Part shown: positions 16,984-25,354 of the stretch, one piece after another
Layout: every line of letters starts with the position of its first letter
Position numbering within the stretch: position 1 is the stretch's first letter
Source of the DNA: Heterotrichella gracilis
Taxonomy: Eukaryota > Sar > Xanthophyceae > Tribonematales > Xanthonemataceae
Direction of reading: 5' to 3'
NCBI GenBank assembly: GCA_032358255.1
Contig: JAULBX010028048.1
Location: forward strand, 51,763 to 115,762
DNA: 64,000 nt
Program-made: the position numbers and the translations under genes
The notes under the pieces: generated by a model
Told to the model about the DNA's origin: nothing
Database searches by the model: none
The model's input: only the letters and a program-made list of their open reading frames with translations

Positions 16984-18480
16984 TTACAAAAAATCTACTT
17001 CTTTGTCTTTACTCTTTTCTAAATTGCTATTACGTTTGCTATATAAAAAGTAAACAATAATTCCTAAAGTACCCCAGATTAGAAAAGCAACCCAGGTTTC
17101 AGGTCTAACAAAACACATTAAGAATATGTTGAACGAAACACCTAAGGTTCCAACCAAATAAAGGGCAGGCGTTTTGTACGGACGATCTAATTCAGGTTTT
17201 TTGTAGCGTAACATCATTACTGCTACGCAAACCATAGCAAAAGCTAGTAGAGTTCCCATGCTACACATTTCCGAGATCTTACCAATAGGAGTAACAGCGG
17301 CAATAATAGAAACAATAGCCCCTACTAAAATAGTACTCCTATAAGGTGTTTTAAATTTCGGATGCAATGCGCCAAACATACCTTTAGGCAACAAACCATC
17401 TTTAGCCATACCTAAAAAGATACGTGTTTGCCCTAACATCATTACCAACATTACAGATGTTAAACCTGCTGTAGCTGCAATAGTAATAAAGAACACTGCC
17501 CAGTTCAATCCAATACCAGAAAATGCAGATGCAACGGGTGCAGCTTCATCTAACTGATCGTATCTTACCATACCTGTTAAAACCAACGAAACCAAAATAT
17601 ATAATACGGTACAAATTACAAGAGAAGCAACAATTGCAAAAGGCACATCTTTTTTAGGATTAATAGCTTCACCGGCTTGTGTGGACACTGCATCAAAACC
17701 AATATATGCGAAGAAAACAATAGTAGCAGCAGTTAACACACCACCGAAACCAAAAGTAAATTTGCCCGTCGCAGCGCCAGCATCGTCCAGCACCGCAACT
17801 TTTTCAGGAATAAATGGTGTCCAATTTTCCGTTTTAATATAAAATGCACCAACAATAATCACAAATAATACAACGGCAATTTTTATAATTACAATAATAT
17901 TATTTGTACTGGCTGCTTCTTTAATTCCTTTTACTAAAACTGCCGTCACAACCCACGTAATTAAGAAGGCAGGCAAATTAAAGGCAAAAGATGGTGCTGC
18001 AATACCTGCCGCTACACATTTTTCAGTAGCAGTGGCCATATCATTACATAACCAAATAGGGAAATCGATCCCAAATAAGTGCAATAGTTTTACAAAATAA
18101 CCGCTCCAAGCAACCGCTACGGTTGTGGCGCCCATCATGTATTCTAAAATTAAATTCCAACCAATGAACCAGGCAAATAATTCACCAACAGTTCCATACG
18201 CGTAGGAATAGGCAGATCCTTCTACCGGTAGAACAGAAGCAAACTCTGCATAACACAAAGAAGCAAACAAACAGCCAATACCTGCAATTACAAATGATAA
18301 CGCTAAAGCGGGGCCCGCAAAATCATGAGCTGCAATACCTGTAAGGGTAAATATCCCACCTCCAATAATGGCTCCAATACCTAAGGATGTTAAACCCCAT
18401 CTTGTTAAAACACGTTTTAAATCGCTTTTTTTCATTTCAGCTTCAAAGGCTGATATGGGTTTTACTCTCCAAACTGACAT
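16984..18480 (-). CDS. APC-superfamily amino acid permease
   Basis: Inner-membrane amino-acid transporter with about 12 hydrophobic segments in 498 residues. The first helix carries GLTSLGIGAIIGGGIFTLTG, the unwound Gly-rich substrate-binding segment of APC transporters. GEINPKKDVPFAI-type residues (AGEAINPKKDVPFAIVASL) and the sixth-helix FFAYIGFDAVSTQAGEA stretch match the cationic amino-acid transporter (CAT/YfnA-like) group, which makes basic or neutral amino acids likely substrates; this is inference. Start MSVWRVKPISAFEAEMKKSDLKR fits this group, where a similar N-terminus precedes helix 1. Confidence 0.9.
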   Translation of the reverse strand: MSVWRVKPISAFEAEMKKSDLKRVLTRWGLTSLGIGAIIGGGIFTLTGIAAHDFAGPALALSFVIAGIGCLFASLCYAEFASVLPVEGSAYSYAYGTVGELFAWFIGWNLILEYMMGATTVAVAWSGYFVKLLHLFGIDFPIWLCNDMATATEKCVAAGIAAPSFAFNLPAFLITWVVTAVLVKGIKEAASTNNIIVIIKIAVVLFVIIVGAFYIKTENWTPFIPEKVAVLDDAGAATGKFTFGFGGVLTAATIVFFAYIGFDAVSTQAGEAINPKKDVPFAIVASLVICTVLYILVSLVLTGMVRYDQLDEAAPVASAFSGIGLNWAVFFITIAATAGLTSVMLVMMLGQTRIFLGMAKDGLLPKGMFGALHPKFKTPYRSTILVGAIVSIIAAVTPIGKISEMCSMGTLLAFAMVCVAVMMLRYKKPELDRPYKTPALYLVGTLGVSFNIFLMCFVRPETWVAFLIWGTLGIIVYFLYSKRNSNLEKSKDKEVDFL

Positions 18481-18624
18481 ATATATGTATTAAAGGTTAA
18501 TTTTTTTACAATTAGCCAAATTAACTAATTTCTGTTTAAATATACAAAACATATATGGCCCTGCAATTTTTAATCATTTAACAAAAAATGAAAGCACTAA
18601 AGCAGTTCTTTGGTATTTTCTTGC

Positions 18625-18632
18625 TAACTTTG
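18625..18632 (+). promoter_or_regulatory. -7 promoter element before the HYC/CC/PP-type gene
   Basis: TAACTTTG matches TAnnTTTG and ends 8 nt before ATG 18641 and 4 nt before an in-frame ATC at 18637. A TTTG lies at 18609-18612, too close for a standard -33. The position implies a transcript starting at or very near the gene. Confidence 0.45.
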
Positions 18633-18640
18633 ATATATCA

Positions 18641-19044
18641 ATGCTTTTAAGAAATATTTATTCGGTTTAATTGTAACAGCCTATGTTATTTCGGCTGTTG
18701 GTATTCCAATTTATTTACATTATTGCGGTGGCGAACTTGAGAAAATAAATTACGTTGTTAAAGGCACAAGTTGCTGCGATGGTGAAGAAGATCATACGAT
18801 GTCTGAAGATGACGGCTGTTGTAAGGATGAGAATAGGATTCTTAAAAGCAATCCCGATTTTACACTTAAACAACATAACAATTATGATCTTGTAAAGAGT
18901 TTTTGTGATCTTTTTTATGTTAACCTACCTTTTCCGGATCATGCTTTTATCGACCCACCAATATCTAATATTGCTTCAATAAAAACACCTCCACCAAAGC
19001 TTCAAAACACTTTGGTCCTTTCTACTTCTGTACTTAGAATTTAA
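18641..19044 (+). CDS. Cys-rich HYC_CC_PP-type protein, start unresolved or one-base disruption
   Basis: Short secreted or membrane-anchored Bacteroidota protein linked to metal loci. In the reading frame open from 18634 to 19044 there is a signal-like hydrophobic stretch (KKYLFGLIVTAYVISAVG), then YLHYCGGE, a TSCCDGEE motif, a DGCCKDE motif and a PP pair near the end: the HYC, CC and PP marks of this family. No ATG opens that frame ahead of the signal segment. ATG 18641 is one base out of frame and its frame stops at once; a fifth T in the CTTTTAAG run would join it to the rest. Either the start is a rare ATC (18637), or a one-base deletion or sequencing error exists. Next gene is 67 nt downstream. 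Confidence 0.7.
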
Positions 19045-19111
19045 TGGTTAAACCGGTGTCTATCCGGCAATTTTATATTATAAAAATTATTAACCATTAA
19101 AATTATCAAAA

Positions 19112-19465
19112 ATGAGAACTATTATATTATTCATATCGTTATTTATAACGTTATCATCAAACGCGCAGGATAAAGGCGTTGTTAAAACGTCTACCATTGC
19201 TGTAAAAGGTAATTGCGAAGAATGCAAAAAACGCATCGAGAACGCCGCCGATATTAAGGGCGTGAAGCTGGCCGTGTGGGATGAAGATGCTCAAGCCGTT
19301 ACCGTAACTTACAAAACAGATAAGGTTACTTTAGAACAAATTGAAAAAGCCATTGCCGCAAGCGGACATGATGTTGCTGGCGTTAAAAGTAACGATGCCA
19401 ACTATAACAAACTTCCTGACTGTTGTAAATACCGTGATACTAAATGTGAGCCTCATAAGAAGTAA
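19112..19465 (+). CDS. Secreted heavy-metal-associated (HMA) domain protein
   Basis: Probable periplasmic metal-binding protein, 117 residues. A signal peptide (MRTIILFISLFITLSSNAQ) is followed by an HMA/ferredoxin-like domain. The metal-binding loop is KGNCEECKKRIENA with a Cys-x-x-Cys pair, and VTVTYKTDKVTLEQIEKAIAASGHDV is the usual end of the domain. The C-terminal tail adds more Cys residues (PDCCKYRD, then Cys near the end). The domain commonly binds copper or similar soft metals. It lies 3 nt before the TonB receptor gene, so the two are almost certainly expressed together. Confidence 0.88.
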   Translation: MRTIILFISLFITLSSNAQDKGVVKTSTIAVKGNCEECKKRIENAADIKGVKLAVWDEDAQAVTVTYKTDKVTLEQIEKAIAASGHDVAGVKSNDANYNKLPDCCKYRDTKCEPHKK

Positions 19466-19468
19466 AAC

Positions 19469-21712
19469 ATGAAGATCAGGTATTTACTTGCTTTATTTAG
19501 CATAGTAAATATATTATGCGTTAAAGCACAAATTAAAGGTAAAGTGGTTGAGATCGGTCAAAAGAACGATACCACTGTTGTGCCGGGTGTTACACTTTTG
19601 TGGGACAAAACTGCCATTGCCACGACTACCGATAAGAACGGAAATTTTAAATTAAACACTTCTCCAAAAACCGATCGCCTTATTATTAATGCAATTGGCT
19701 ACAAAAGCGATACAGTTAGTGTAACAGATACAAGCAAATATTTGTTACTTGTATTAAAGAATGGTGTCGAACTACAGGAAGTACAAATTGTATACTATAC
19801 AAATGGTACAGAAATTTCGTATTTAAATCCCATTAAAACAGAGATCTTAAATGAGCGCTCATTAATGAAAGCCGCTTGTTGTAACCTATCCGAAAGTTTT
19901 GAGACCAACCCAAGTATTGATGTAAATTTTGCTGATGCCGTTAGCGGAACAAAACAAATTCAAATGTTGGGTCTATCCGGACAATACGCGCAGATCACAA
20001 AAGAAAATATGCCCTACATGCGCGGCCTTGCTGGGAATTACGGGCTCACATTCATTCCCGGCACATGGATCCAATCTATACAATTAAGTAAAGGTGCAGG
20101 CTCTGTTGTAAACGGTTACGAAAGTTTTACCGGTCAGATAAATACAGAACTCCAAAACCCTGAGCATTCTGATAAAGTAAATTTTAATGCTTACGCCAAT
20201 GAGAACGGAAGAAATGAATACAATTTAAATTTAGCGCATCGCTTTAACGAAAAATTTGCTGTGGGACTTTTAAATCATGTAAGTTATAATCCTTTGGTGC
20301 AAGACCTAAATGGCGATGGCTTTGCGGACATTCCAATTGGCAAACAATATAATTTCATGAATAAATATGCATACAATAATGGTAAAGGTTTTGAAGCGCA
20401 ATTTGGCGGGTCTTATTTAAAAGACACTCGTAGTGGCGGACAATTTAATTCTACAATTAAAAATTATAACGACACAACGCCGTTATATAAAATCGGAATT
20501 GATAACGAACGATGGGAAGTATACAGCAAAACAGGTTTTGTGTTTAAGAAAAAACCCGCTACCAGTATGGGTTTGCAGCTTTCTTATTTAAACCATGATC
20601 AAATTAATTTTTATGGCAATAATAATTATATCGGTGTGCAAAAAACATTTTACGCCAATTATATTTTCCAGGGTATAATTAAAACAACTGATAACACGTA
20701 TAAAATTGGCGCCAGTTTTTTAAATGATGATGTGAACGAAACATTTGAATTATATAAATATAAACGTATTGAACAGGTTGCAGGAACATTTTTAGAATTT
20801 GCACATAATAAAGGAGAAAAATTTAATGTTATTGCTGGTATTCGGGCCGATTATCATAATTATTACGGACTGTTCTTTACACCACGTTTGCATTTACGTT
20901 ATGCATTTACTCAAAACTCCGTTTTGCGCTTTAGCGGTGGCAGGGCTTTGCGCACGGCCAATATTTTTTCTGACAATTCTTACTTAATGGCTTCTTCACG
21001 TGAGTGGATCGTACAAAGTTCTGACTTGAGTATGCCTTATGGTTTAAAACCTGAGGTGGGTTATAATTATGGTTTAAATTATACACAAAGATTTAAAGTA
21101 AATTATCGCGATGCCTACATTACTTTGGATGTGTATCGCACAGATTTTAAAGATCAGGTAGTAGTTGACTTTGATAATAACACGCAGCAAGTGTTGATCT
21201 ATAATTTAGATGGTCCCTCCTACTCTAACACCATGCAGTTTGAATTTAATATGGAACCAAAAAAACGTTTCTTTATTAAAACTGCTTACCGTTATGTAGA
21301 TACAAAAATGGAATTTAAACAGGGCTTAATGCAAAAAGCAATGGTATCAAAGCACCGCGCCTTTATTAATTTAAGTTACGAAACAAAGAACAGTCACTGG
21401 CAGTTTGATGCAACAGCACAATACAATGGCGCTAAGCGTTTGCCTTCTACAACAACAAATCCAACAGATCTTCAGCGAGCAGAATATTCGCCTGAATTTT
21501 ATAATGTATTAGGACAAATAACTTACTTAACCAAAATATCAAAAGCAGACTTTAATATTTATTTAGGAGTGGAAAATGCATTAAACTATAAACAAACAAA
21601 CCCAATAGTTTCAAGCGATTTACCTTTCAATAAATATTTTGATGCCAGTATGGTTTGGGGACCCATTTATGGAAGAATGCTTTATTTGGGTTTAAGGTTG
21701 AAGATAAAGTAA
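19469..21712 (+). CDS. TonB-dependent receptor of the metal locus
   Basis: Outer-membrane receptor, 747 residues, using TonB energy to import a ligand. It has a signal peptide (MKIRYLLALFSIVNILCVKAQ), an N-terminal carboxypeptidase-regulatory-like domain (about 22-100), a plug domain (about 125-235) and a C-terminal beta barrel. The plug starts with SLMKAACCNLSESFETNPSIDV, a Cys-Cys pair that is unusual in TonB plugs and recurs in this receptor group. It sits 3 nt behind the HMA-domain gene and behind the Cys-rich protein, so copper or another soft metal, or a complex of it, is the likely cargo (inference). Confidence 0.88.
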   Translation: MKIRYLLALFSIVNILCVKAQIKGKVVEIGQKNDTTVVPGVTLLWDKTAIATTTDKNGNFKLNTSPKTDRLIINAIGYKSDTVSVTDTSKYLLLVLKNGVELQEVQIVYYTNGTEISYLNPIKTEILNERSLMKAACCNLSESFETNPSIDVNFADAVSGTKQIQMLGLSGQYAQITKENMPYMRGLAGNYGLTFIPGTWIQSIQLSKGAGSVVNGYESFTGQINTELQNPEHSDKVNFNAYANENGRNEYNLNLAHRFNEKFAVGLLNHVSYNPLVQDLNGDGFADIPIGKQYNFMNKYAYNNGKGFEAQFGGSYLKDTRSGGQFNSTIKNYNDTTPLYKIGIDNERWEVYSKTGFVFKKKPATSMGLQLSYLNHDQINFYGNNNYIGVQKTFYANYIFQGIIKTTDNTYKIGASFLNDDVNETFELYKYKRIEQVAGTFLEFAHNKGEKFNVIAGIRADYHNYYGLFFTPRLHLRYAFTQNSVLRFSGGRALRTANIFSDNSYLMASSREWIVQSSDLSMPYGLKPEVGYNYGLNYTQRFKVNYRDAYITLDVYRTDFKDQVVVDFDNNTQQVLIYNLDGPSYSNTMQFEFNMEPKKRFFIKTAYRYVDTKMEFKQGLMQKAMVSKHRAFINLSYETKNSHWQFDATAQYNGAKRLPSTTTNPTDLQRAEYSPEFYNVLGQITYLTKISKADFNIYLGVENALNYKQTNPIVSSDLPFNKYFDASMVWGPIYGRMLYLGLRLKIK

Positions 21713-21717
21713 ACATT

Positions 21718-21794
21718 CGTCATTGCGAGCGATAGCGAAGCAATCTCTTACGTCTGCGTATTAGATCGCTTCGTCATCCTTCCTCGCGATGACG
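21718..21794. repeat. REP-like palindromic repeat, copy 1
   Basis: Left arm CGTCATTGCGAGCGATAGCG continuing AAGCAATCT, right arm AGATCGCTTCGTCATCC and then TCCTCGCGATGACG form an imperfect palindrome. It closely matches the element at 30761-30845. The right arm overlaps the 3' end of the DUF6629 gene (stop at 21774). Confidence 0.75.
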
Positions 21795-22466
21795 GAGCTG
21801 TCCTAAATTTCTATCTACTTCATAAACCTCTTCCTGTTCTAATTTTAATACACGATAAATTAAAACGCTGATGATTGCAGCAAAAAAACACCATACGGAA
21901 ATTAAATAGGCCTCGTACATTATTTTTGTTGACAATAAAGAAAAGACGAGTAAAAAAGCAACTGCTTTTATTCCTCTTGCCGAAGAAATAAAACTCGGCG
22001 TAAGAATAGCGATGACATACATTACACTGCTCACTATTATCTGCCATTGACTTGAGCCAATAATATATGAAATATGATGACTATCAATTTCAGCATAAAC
22101 AACATTAAAGATCACCCGATATAATAAAATAGATGATCCTATTACCCCTGCAATAACAGGGATCCACAATAATTTACGTCTTTGTTGGTTTCGCTCCATT
22201 AAAAGTATAGCTCCCGGGATCCAAATTGGCCATAAGAACTGTGCGAAGAAAAGAAAGAAATAGGTTGTCGGCGTTTTTAAACTTTCGTAACCAGCATAGG
22301 ATAACGATAGCCATAACAAACCTTCGCTTACCTGCTGTATAGCAAATAAAAGTGGAATACTTGCATACATTATTTGGGAGCGCGTACTCACCTTTTTTAA
22401 GGTTGCAAAACCTATGGTTCCTAAAACCGCCGCTGCGCCAAAACTTGCTCCTGCTGAAAAACACAT
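21774..22466 (-). CDS. DUF6629 family membrane protein
   Basis: 230 residues with about seven hydrophobic segments. The N-terminus MCFSAGASFGAAAVLGTIG is the typical DUF6629 start, a Cys-Phe-Ser motif followed directly by a hydrophobic helix. QQVSEGLLWL in the second helix is another family mark. Function unknown. The last codons (LRHREEG and stop) are encoded by a REP-like repeat arm, so the original C-terminus may have been longer or different. A perfect 11-bp inverted repeat lies at the start codon. Confidence 0.75.
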   Translation of the reverse strand: MCFSAGASFGAAAVLGTIGFATLKKVSTRSQIMYASIPLLFAIQQVSEGLLWLSLSYAGYESLKTPTTYFFLFFAQFLWPIWIPGAILLMERNQQRRKLLWIPVIAGVIGSSILLYRVIFNVVYAEIDSHHISYIIGSSQWQIIVSSVMYVIAILTPSFISSARGIKAVAFLLVFSLLSTKIMYEAYLISVWCFFAAIISVLIYRVLKLEQEEVYEVDRNLGQLRHREEG

Positions 22467-22490
22467 ACTATTAGATTTTATCTAATAGTA
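22466..22490 (-). promoter_or_regulatory. Perfect inverted repeat at the start codon of the DUF6629 gene
   Basis: TACTATTAGAT (22466-22476), 3-nt spacer, ATCTAATAGTA (22480-22490). It begins on the first base of the ATG. It could be a dimeric repressor site or an mRNA hairpin next to the start; there is no T-run to make it a terminator. Confidence 0.5.
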
Positions 22491-22586
22491 CTCTTTCAAA
22501 TTTGATGCCAATAGACCTCATTTTGAGGTTATGTCACAGCAAAATGGGATTCGGAAATTTATTCCACGATTTAAACCACATAGAAA

Positions 22587-23540
22587 TTATAGCGGACGGG
22601 TATTCAATAGCACCAAGGCAATAGGCGCTGCAAAGATCAGGATATAAAAAAGAACAACTAAAATGCGTTTAAATACATTCAAGTCCGATTTTAAATTAAC
22701 CTGCAAAACAGCCGTGGTATGTTGCACCAATAAAGGTTCTGCTATGGTATACTCGTATTTACCGGGTTGTATGCTGGCATACTTTTTTGGGAACGACATG
22801 ATAAGACAATCGCGGATCAACCAGTAATCTTTGTCCGGCAAATTTTCGTAATCAATATGGTAGTTTATTTTTTCCTGACGTAAATAATCGCGTATTTTTT
22901 GGTGCTTGCTTTCGTTGTAGATCTCTAATCCAATTAAGACAGGCACAACCATCATGATCAAACTATTGGCATAAAGAAAAAGTGCTAACAAACAAACAAT
23001 AGAGATAATGCCAAACACTAACCGGATCACATGATTCTCTTTAAAGAATAAAGTCTCTATTAAACGACCCCCATCTAAAGGATAAAAAGGTAGACAGTTT
23101 AAAAGATTTATTATTAAAAACGTATTTGCTAACAATCTTAAAGTTTCATTTTGAATATCTATGTTAAACCAAAATAAAATGCTTCCAATAATAATACCCG
23201 GCACCGGTCCTGCTAAAATAATTAAACTTAATTGTGCTTGCGATACCTGTTGTTTTTTTCCCGTTGTAAAAGCACCTAATAACGGAACTATAAATATTTT
23301 TACATTGCTGTAATTAAACAATTTCATAAAGGCAAAATGGCCCATTTCATGAATAATAATTACTAATAAAATTGCAGCAATATAAGCGAGATTCTGGCCA
23401 AACAAAAAATAGAACATTAACGCGTAAACAAATAAACTTATTAGTGAACGTACCATAGCATTCTGACTTTTTTGAGCCACAACAGGTTTAGGAGGAAAAC
23501 CACCTGAACCACTTTGTTCTGTATTAAAAAAATCGTCCAC
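22587..23540 (-). CDS. Site-2 protease (M50) family membrane metalloprotease
   Basis: Intramembrane-type zinc metalloprotease, 317 residues. HEMGH at residues 64-68 is the HExxH zinc motif within a hydrophobic helix; the third zinc ligand and family motif PLDGGRL follow at about 154-160. About six hydrophobic segments are present, and the C-terminal part includes a soluble stretch (DYENLPDKDYWLIRDC). Substrate unknown; S2P-like enzymes often cleave membrane-bound regulators. The start is GTG, overlapping the stop of the heme A synthase gene by one base (TAGTG), so translation is coupled. Confidence 0.85.
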   Translation of the reverse strand: MDDFFNTEQSGSGGFPPKPVVAQKSQNAMVRSLISLFVYALMFYFLFGQNLAYIAAILLVIIIHEMGHFAFMKLFNYSNVKIFIVPLLGAFTTGKKQQVSQAQLSLIILAGPVPGIIIGSILFWFNIDIQNETLRLLANTFLIINLLNCLPFYPLDGGRLIETLFFKENHVIRLVFGIISIVCLLALFLYANSLIMMVVPVLIGLEIYNESKHQKIRDYLRQEKINYHIDYENLPDKDYWLIRDCLIMSFPKKYASIQPGKYEYTIAEPLLVQHTTAVLQVNLKSDLNVFKRILVVLFYILIFAAPIALVLLNTRPL

Positions 23541-24607
23541 TAGCTTGTTGCTTTTTTATTGAATAAATGAAAGAGTAAATATATGCAACTTAAAAACAAA
23601 AAGAAGGCTCCTGTTTGATGTAAAGCGCCCATAATTACCGGAACCTGGTACAATAGGGTTAAAACACCTAAAATAAACTGTATTGTTACTCCGTAGATCA
23701 ATAAAGTAATGCCAAAATACTGTTGTTTAGTCAATTTTAATTTGTTTGACCTATACCATATAAAACAAATAAAGGCAACAATAATAAATGCAGTTGTGCG
23801 GTGTACGAACTGTATTCCACTCGCATTTTCGAACATATTCTCAAATAAAGAATCTTTCATGGTAACCTGCTCGGGCATCCAATCCTCCCCCATTTTTGGC
23901 CAGGTATTAAAAATATGACCCGGGCGAATATGCGAATCGTTACCCTCAACAAATCCTGCGGTAAATGCACCAAAAATGATCTGGAAAATAAGTATGCAGA
24001 AAAAAACAACAGTGGCGGTCTTTAATTTTTTTCCTTCAGAAACCTCAACATTCTCCTTTGGATATAATAACCTCAACGCAAACCAAAACGTAAACGCAAA
24101 TAAAGTAAAGGCACTCATTAAATGCGTTGCCAACCTGTAATGACTAACAGCGGGTTTACTTTGCAAGCCGCTGTAAACCATCCACCAACCAATTACAGCC
24201 TGCATAGCACCCATAAAGAACAAGAGCACAAAAGCGGGCCACATTTCTTTTTTAATTTTCTTTTTAATTAAAAAATAAACAAAACCAATGGCAAATACAT
24301 ACATCATGGTGCGCCCGATCATACGGTGAATATATTCCCACAAAAAAATGGGTTTAAATTCCTGAATGGTCATGTTGTAATTTATTTTTTGAAACTCGGG
24401 GCTTTGCTGGTACTTTTCAAAACGCTCCTGCCACATTTGATCATTTACCGGCGGTATAGAACCCATAAAACTCCAATCGGTAATAGAAAGGCCTGAATGC
24501 GTTAAGCGCGTTAAACAACCAACTACTACCATAATGTAAATTAAAAAACAACCAGCTAAAAGCCAGTAAATAATTTGTTTGTGTGGTGAAGTTGAAATTG
24601 GGTTCAT
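23540..24607 (-). CDS. ctaA: Heme A synthase (COX15/CtaA family)
   Basis: Membrane enzyme oxidising the C8 methyl of heme O to give heme A for cytochrome c oxidase. Eight hydrophobic segments span 355 residues. Conserved His residues for heme are visible in WEYIHRMIGR, VSHYRLATHL, IQFVHRTTAF and GALHQTGAFF, and the family block GCLTRLTHSGLSITDW is near the N-terminus. The length and motifs match the alpha-proteobacterial/mitochondrial COX15 form. Promoter elements lie just upstream. No cox genes are adjacent in this window. Confidence 0.93.
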   Translation of the reverse strand: MNPISTSPHKQIIYWLLAGCFLIYIMVVVGCLTRLTHSGLSITDWSFMGSIPPVNDQMWQERFEKYQQSPEFQKINYNMTIQEFKPIFLWEYIHRMIGRTMMYVFAIGFVYFLIKKKIKKEMWPAFVLLFFMGAMQAVIGWWMVYSGLQSKPAVSHYRLATHLMSAFTLFAFTFWFALRLLYPKENVEVSEGKKLKTATVVFFCILIFQIIFGAFTAGFVEGNDSHIRPGHIFNTWPKMGEDWMPEQVTMKDSLFENMFENASGIQFVHRTTAFIIVAFICFIWYRSNKLKLTKQQYFGITLLIYGVTIQFILGVLTLLYQVPVIMGALHQTGAFFLFLSCIYLLFHLFNKKATS

Positions 24608-24618
24608 TAATTGCCTGC

Positions 24619-24649
24619 AAATTTACAGCGAAAAGAAATAGGCTGCAAC
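24619..24649 (-). promoter_or_regulatory. Promoter for heme A synthase gene
   Basis: Reverse strand: TTG (24647-24649), 20-bp spacer, -7 box TAAATTTG (24619-24626). The -7 box is 11 nt from the ATG at 24607, so the leader is only a few nucleotides. Confidence 0.55.
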
Positions 24650-24832
24650 TTCTATTTTTGTGACATTTATATGACAAAAGTCATTTTTTCCAGTAATTAC
24701 GGGCTTTTCGGGTACATTTTTTTACAGGAACTTACATATGTTGTAATAGTATTCAAATGCGTTTTTAATTCTTTATAGATCGCCGCAACTTTGTTCTGAC
24801 AAAAAACGCTAACAATTAAAAAAAATGAAATC

Positions 24833-25327
24833 ATGAAAAATACAATTCAAATTTCGGTACCGTTAACAATTATCTTTTTATTGCTACTTACAGTCGCTGT
24901 TTTTGCAGCAAAACCAAAACACAACATAAAAGCCTGCTTAAAACTCAACGGATTAATTCTTAAATCGAACAAAACTGAAAAAGGACTTTATAAAATTGAG
25001 CTATTCCAATACAATACAATAATTGACTCAATGAGAATTACAAACAATAAACCCTTTGAATTTAGCTTATCGAAAAATTCATGGTATACGCTTCGAATTA
25101 CAAAAGAAGGTTTTTTTCCTTTACTAATAAGCGTTGATACTGAATTACTAGACCAAAATTCTGAACTTTATGAGTTCCGCTTTCAGACCGAACTTCTTCC
25201 TTTAAATGAAAATTTGTTCGATAAACAAAGCCTTGATCTGCCTGTTGGAATTGTTACATTTGATAAGATTAATAATCGTTTTTATCCTGCCGAAAACTAC
25301 AAAGCATATATTGCAGGATCTTTTTAA
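24833..25327 (+). CDS. Secreted hypothetical protein
   Basis: 164 residues with a signal peptide (hydrophobic core PLTIIFLLLLTVAVFAA). The mature part reads as a small beta-rich domain: ACLKLNGLILKSNKTEKGLYKIELFQYN, then KPFEFSLSKNSWYTLRITKEGFFPLLISV, which resembles the carboxypeptidase-regulatory/transthyretin-like fold. No catalytic motif. Function unknown. The 225-bp upstream gap holds no other gene; a CAACTTTG stretch is a one-mismatch -7 box. Confidence 0.65.
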   Translation: MKNTIQISVPLTIIFLLLLTVAVFAAKPKHNIKACLKLNGLILKSNKTEKGLYKIELFQYNTIIDSMRITNNKPFEFSLSKNSWYTLRITKEGFFPLLISVDTELLDQNSELYEFRFQTELLPLNENLFDKQSLDLPVGIVTFDKINNRFYPAENYKAYIAGSF

Positions 25328-25354
25328 ATTAAGGCTGACCTGTTAAAATATAGT

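Noticed and set aside
18588-18650. Mini reading frame MKALKQFFGIFLLTLIYQCF before the metal locus
   Set aside because: Twenty codons that stop at once, in a third frame; may be chance, and the -7 box lies inside it.
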